Assembly: GCA_913056375.1 (NCBI GenBank)
Contig: CAJXNF010000112.1
Location: forward strand, 1 to 8,177
Direction: 5' to 3'
Origin: an uncultured Pseudomonadota bacterium
GTDB taxonomy: Bacteria > SAR324 > NAC60-12
DNA: 8,177 bases
This document shows positions 6,215 through 8,177 of the stretch, in pieces (within the stretch, counting starts at the first letter, position 1; every line of letters starts with the position of its first letter). The notes under the pieces are model-generated. The model worked only from the letters and a program-made list of their open reading frames with translations, searched no databases and was not told the origin of the DNA. A program made the translations under genes and the position numbers.

Positions 6215-7009
6215 CTATTGATAAGTGAAACTCAGTGAGGCCCAATAGCTTTTCCAAACAGCCCCGTTCTTCTGTTCGACTTCCAGCATGTGCACGGCAT
6301 TCAGCAGGAAAAAGCCAGAGGCCGTCAGTGGGATCTGAGCTCGTCCTTCAGTATCCGTTCTGACCGTGGTCTCTTCTGTGTCACCACCTCGATGAAAGAT
6401 GCGAATCTGAATGTCGGAGAGTGGCTCCCCTTGCCAGAACAAACGCACTGGCAGGCTCGTACTCTTTGTCAGGTACGGATTTTCCTCTGCCAATAGCTCC
6501 AGGGGCATCCCCACCAGCAGATCCTGACCTTCAGCGGTACCGCCCACCGCCAAAGCCTTGGCACATCGCACATAGTCCTCCCGAAAACCTAACTCAGGCA
6601 GACCGCGTTCCTGATGACGTTCCAACACACCTGTCAGACCTTCGTATTCGATGAATCGCTCAAACTGTTCCCTTGAGCGGTAACGTAGGTCATCTGTACT
6701 CGAAACGTAATTGACAACTTGTAACCCTGGAGCACGGACCTTCATCGCAAAAGCAGGCATGTCTCCCTGCATTCCCTTAACAGGACGCATCCCTTCTGCA
6801 TCTCGGATTTGAAACTCCTCAAACCAGGATTCAATATAAGGCTGTTGATTGCCCTTGAGATGCTGACCGACTCTTAGTTTAATCTTCAATGTGTCACCCA
6901 CAGACACCGATGGATTCTCTGGTTCCATCCAAAACTCATGAGCTTGGAGGGAATTGGACACTACCAAGGCTGCGAATAAGCCAAAGAACACTCGTTGGAG
7001 AATTTTCAT
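6215..7009 (-). CDS. DUF4198 domain-containing periplasmic protein
   Basis: This is an exported protein of the DUF4198/COG5266 family, annotated as the periplasmic component of cobalt- or nickel-type transport, though its biochemical role is not established. From the ATG at 7009 it has 264 residues. Residues 1-23 form a signal peptide (MKILQR, core VFFGLFAALVV, cleavage after LQA), so the mature protein starts His-Glu-Phe-Trp, the classic AHEFW start of this family. A beta-rich body follows, with VSVGDTLKIKLRVGQHLKG near 35-53. The C-terminus has LPVRLFWQGEPLSDIQI, then NAVHM and WKSYWASLSFTY, also typical. The frame stays open upstream to 7186, but that extension runs antisense through the neighbouring gene and would bury the signal peptide. 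AGAGGA 5 bases before 7009 settles the start. It is divergent from the HupE-like gene, which fits a shared metal-related role. Ends at TAG. Confidence 0.88.
   Translation of the reverse strand: MKILQRVFFGLFAALVVSNSLQAHEFWMEPENPSVSVGDTLKIKLRVGQHLKGNQQPYIESWFEEFQIRDAEGMRPVKGMQGDMPAFAMKVRAPGLQVVNYVSSTDDLRYRSREQFERFIEYEGLTGVLERHQERGLPELGFREDYVRCAKALAVGGTAEGQDLLVGMPLELLAEENPYLTKSTSLPVRLFWQGEPLSDIQIRIFHRGGDTEETTVRTDTEGRAQIPLTASGFFLLNAVHMLEVEQKNGAVWKSYWASLSFTYQ
6997..7000 (+). promoter_or_regulatory. Ribosome binding site supporting the 7008 start of the HupE-like gene
   Basis: GGAG followed by 7 bases and then the ATG at 7008 is a good Shine-Dalgarno arrangement. It lies inside the first codons of the opposite-strand DUF4198 gene. 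No such site precedes the other in-frame ATG at 7098. Confidence 0.45.
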
Positions 7010-8177
7010 GAAATTCCTCTGTTTTTCAGATGGACTTAAAAATAATTGGGGGGTTCTAGAGAGCTCTCGGCGAATAAAGCAAGTATTCCATTTCCTAATG
7101 GTCACAGCTTGCTTGGCGCTATTCCCTAGCCTACTGATGGCCCATGAAATTCGCCCAGCAATTGCGACCTTTGCCATGCAGCCCAACGGCGACTACTCCA
7201 TCACGATCAGTCTGAACTTGGAAGCGATTCTTTCAGGTATTGGTGCCGAACATGAAGACACCGATGACTCCCCAAATGCGGAGCGCTACAACAACCTGCG
7301 AGAGCTGCCTCCGAATGACTTGCGTTCGGCATTTCAACCCTTTGAAGCTGAGTTTCTCGAGGGAGTCACCCTGCGCTTTGGTGATGACATTGCGGAGAGT
7401 CCACAGCTTGGACAACTCACAATCCCAGAAATTGGAGATTTGGAGCTAGCACGGATTTCAGAAGTAGTCTTGACCGGAGTAGTGCCTTACGGTGCCGAGA
7501 GCTTTGTTTGGCAGTGGAAGGAAGCCTTCGGATCCAGTGTTATCCGTGTGTTGCCGCAAGGTGAAGGGGACGGTGTCTCCTTCTGGCTACAAAACGGGAA
7601 TCCAAGTGAGCCCATCTCTCTGGCAGGCATTGACCAGCGGACCCGCTGGGAGCAATTTCTGGATTACATCATCATTGGCTTTGAGCACATTGTCCCCAAA
7701 GGACTGGATCACATCCTTTTTGTGATTGGCATCTTTCTGCTGAGTACCCACTGGAAGCCTCTACTGACCCAGGTCACTGCTTTTACAATCGCCCACTCCA
7801 TCACGCTGGGACTGAGCATTTATGGAATCGTCCAGCTACCCTCCAACATTGTGGAGCCCTTGATTGCCGCTTCCATTGTTTATGTGGGAATCGAAAATCT
7901 CTTCACTCAGAAACTTCAGAAGTGGCGAGCGGCCGTTGTCTTTGCCTTTGGATTACTCCACGGCTTGGGCTTTGCGAGTGTTCTCTTTGAAATCGGTCTC
8001 CCTCGCGATGCATTTCTGGAAGGACTTCTCGCCTTCAACATCGGCGTAGAATTGGGACAACTGGCAGTGATCGCGGTAGCTTTTGTTGTCATTGGCTTCT
8101 GGGGCAGAAACAGAGAGTGGTATCGGCCCTGGGTAATTGTGCCTGGATCTCTCGTGGTCTCCATCGTTGGTGGTTGG
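7008..8177 (+). CDS. HupE/UreJ-family membrane protein, possible Ni/Co transporter (3' end cut)
   Basis: I translated it by hand: the frame is open to the right edge and 390 residues are visible. Residues 1-45 end in a signal-like segment (RRIKQVFHFL, then hydrophobic VTACLALFPSLLMA), with cleavage likely after Ala45 to leave His-Glu-Ile-Arg-Pro. About 150 residues of periplasmic beta-rich domain follow. The membrane part begins near 218 with a HIVPKGLDH motif (227-235) resembling the HPxxGxDH motif of HupE, then TAFTIAHSITLG (His263), LLHGLGFASVLFEIGLP (His318) and FNIGVELGQLAVIAVAF. These are characteristic of the HupE/UreJ_2 group, often annotated as metal permease-like but of uncertain function. 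The ATG at 7008 is chosen for its GGAG site and because it keeps the basic n-region. ATG 7098 would leave an uncharged 15-residue leader but would open an intergenic space. GC is higher here than in the sugar operon. Confidence 0.85.
   Translation, partial: MKFLCFSDGLKNNWGVLESSRRIKQVFHFLMVTACLALFPSLLMAHEIRPAIATFAMQPNGDYSITISLNLEAILSGIGAEHEDTDDSPNAERYNNLRELPPNDLRSAFQPFEAEFLEGVTLRFGDDIAESPQLGQLTIPEIGDLELARISEVVLTGVVPYGAESFVWQWKEAFGSSVIRVLPQGEGDGVSFWLQNGNPSEPISLAGIDQRTRWEQFLDYIIIGFEHIVPKGLDHILFVIGIFLLSTHWKPLLTQVTAFTIAHSITLGLSIYGIVQLPSNIVEPLIAASIVYVGIENLFTQKLQKWRAAVVFAFGLLHGLGFASVLFEIGLPRDAFLEGLLAFNIGVELGQLAVIAVAFVVIGFWGRNREWYRPWVIVPGSLVVSIVGGW
7015..7020 (-). promoter_or_regulatory. Ribosome binding site fixing the start of the DUF4198 gene
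   Basis: Minus-strand AGAGGA, 5 bases before the ATG at 7009, is the strongest Shine-Dalgarno site in this region. It shows that the longer frame reaching 7186 is not the true protein. Confidence 0.75.
7059..7068. promoter_or_regulatory. 10 bp palindrome between the divergent genes
   Basis: GAGAGCTCTC is a perfect palindrome lying 50 bp upstream of the DUF4198 start and inside the signal-sequence coding part of the HupE-like gene (or in its leader if that gene starts at 7098). It sits where an operator for a divergent promoter pair would be expected. It is short enough to be chance. Confidence 0.22.

Noticed and set aside
7098..7112. Lipobox-like Val-Thr-Ala-Cys in the HupE-like leader
   Set aside because: The Cys is in the middle of the hydrophobic core, followed by LALFPSLLMA and then a good signal peptidase I site, so lipoprotein processing at this Cys is unlikely.
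7010..7186. Upstream extension of the DUF4198 reading frame to 323 residues
   Set aside because: It runs antisense through the HupE-like gene, would put 59 residues before a clear signal peptide, and has no support beside the strong AGAGGA site at the internal ATG (7009).
7916..8164. Minus-strand frame of 82 residues
   Set aside because: It is antisense to the conserved HupE-like membrane region, has no recognisable domain and is low-complexity basic sequence typical of shadow frames.

Overview
The window is a chromosomal-type stretch of a Gram-negative bacterium of moderate GC content. Signal-peptide periplasmic proteins, a periplasmic sugar-binding ABC system and a HupE-type membrane protein all fit a proteobacterium-like organism. 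I cannot name a genus from the sequence. There is no rRNA, tRNA, CRISPR, insertion sequence or phage gene.

Region A (1-5955, all minus strand) reads right to left as one probable sugar-uptake operon. It holds a ROK-family repressor-like regulator, a PfkB-family sugar kinase, a second P-loop kinase of the YggC/FrcK type, a single-domain ABC ATPase, a ribose-type (CUT2) permease, and a periplasmic sugar-binding protein that is cut by the left edge. The three middle junctions are tight: 13 bp, a 1-base TAATG overlap and 8 bp. The regulator is followed by a 43 bp gap. The binding protein sits last, behind a 134 bp gap that holds a perfect TATAAT box. The expected logic is capture of a sugar by the binding protein, import by permease plus ATPase, phosphorylation inside the cell by one or both kinases, and control by the ROK protein. 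The exact sugar cannot be read from sequence; fructose or another monosaccharide or polyol is plausible.

Region B (5956-6214) is the largest non-coding stretch, 259 bp. Its half next to the regulator is AT-rich and holds two perfect palindromes, 14 and 12 bp, which are good candidates for operator DNA. The other half has no clear terminator.

Region C (6215-8177) is a divergent pair. A DUF4198-family periplasmic protein lies on the minus strand and a HupE/UreJ-type membrane protein, cut by the right edge, on the plus strand. Their best-supported start codons overlap inside one CATG, with each Shine-Dalgarno site lying inside the other gene. Both proteins are predicted to be exported and to begin, after signal cleavage, with His-Glu. 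Both families are linked by annotation to transition-metal (Ni/Co) uptake, so this is a likely metal-handling pair unrelated to the sugar operon.

No wholly new system is evident. The points most worth a second look are the two-kinase transporter operon with its AT-rich kinase segment, the palindromes before the regulator, and the overlapping divergent starts with paired His-Glu mature N-termini.
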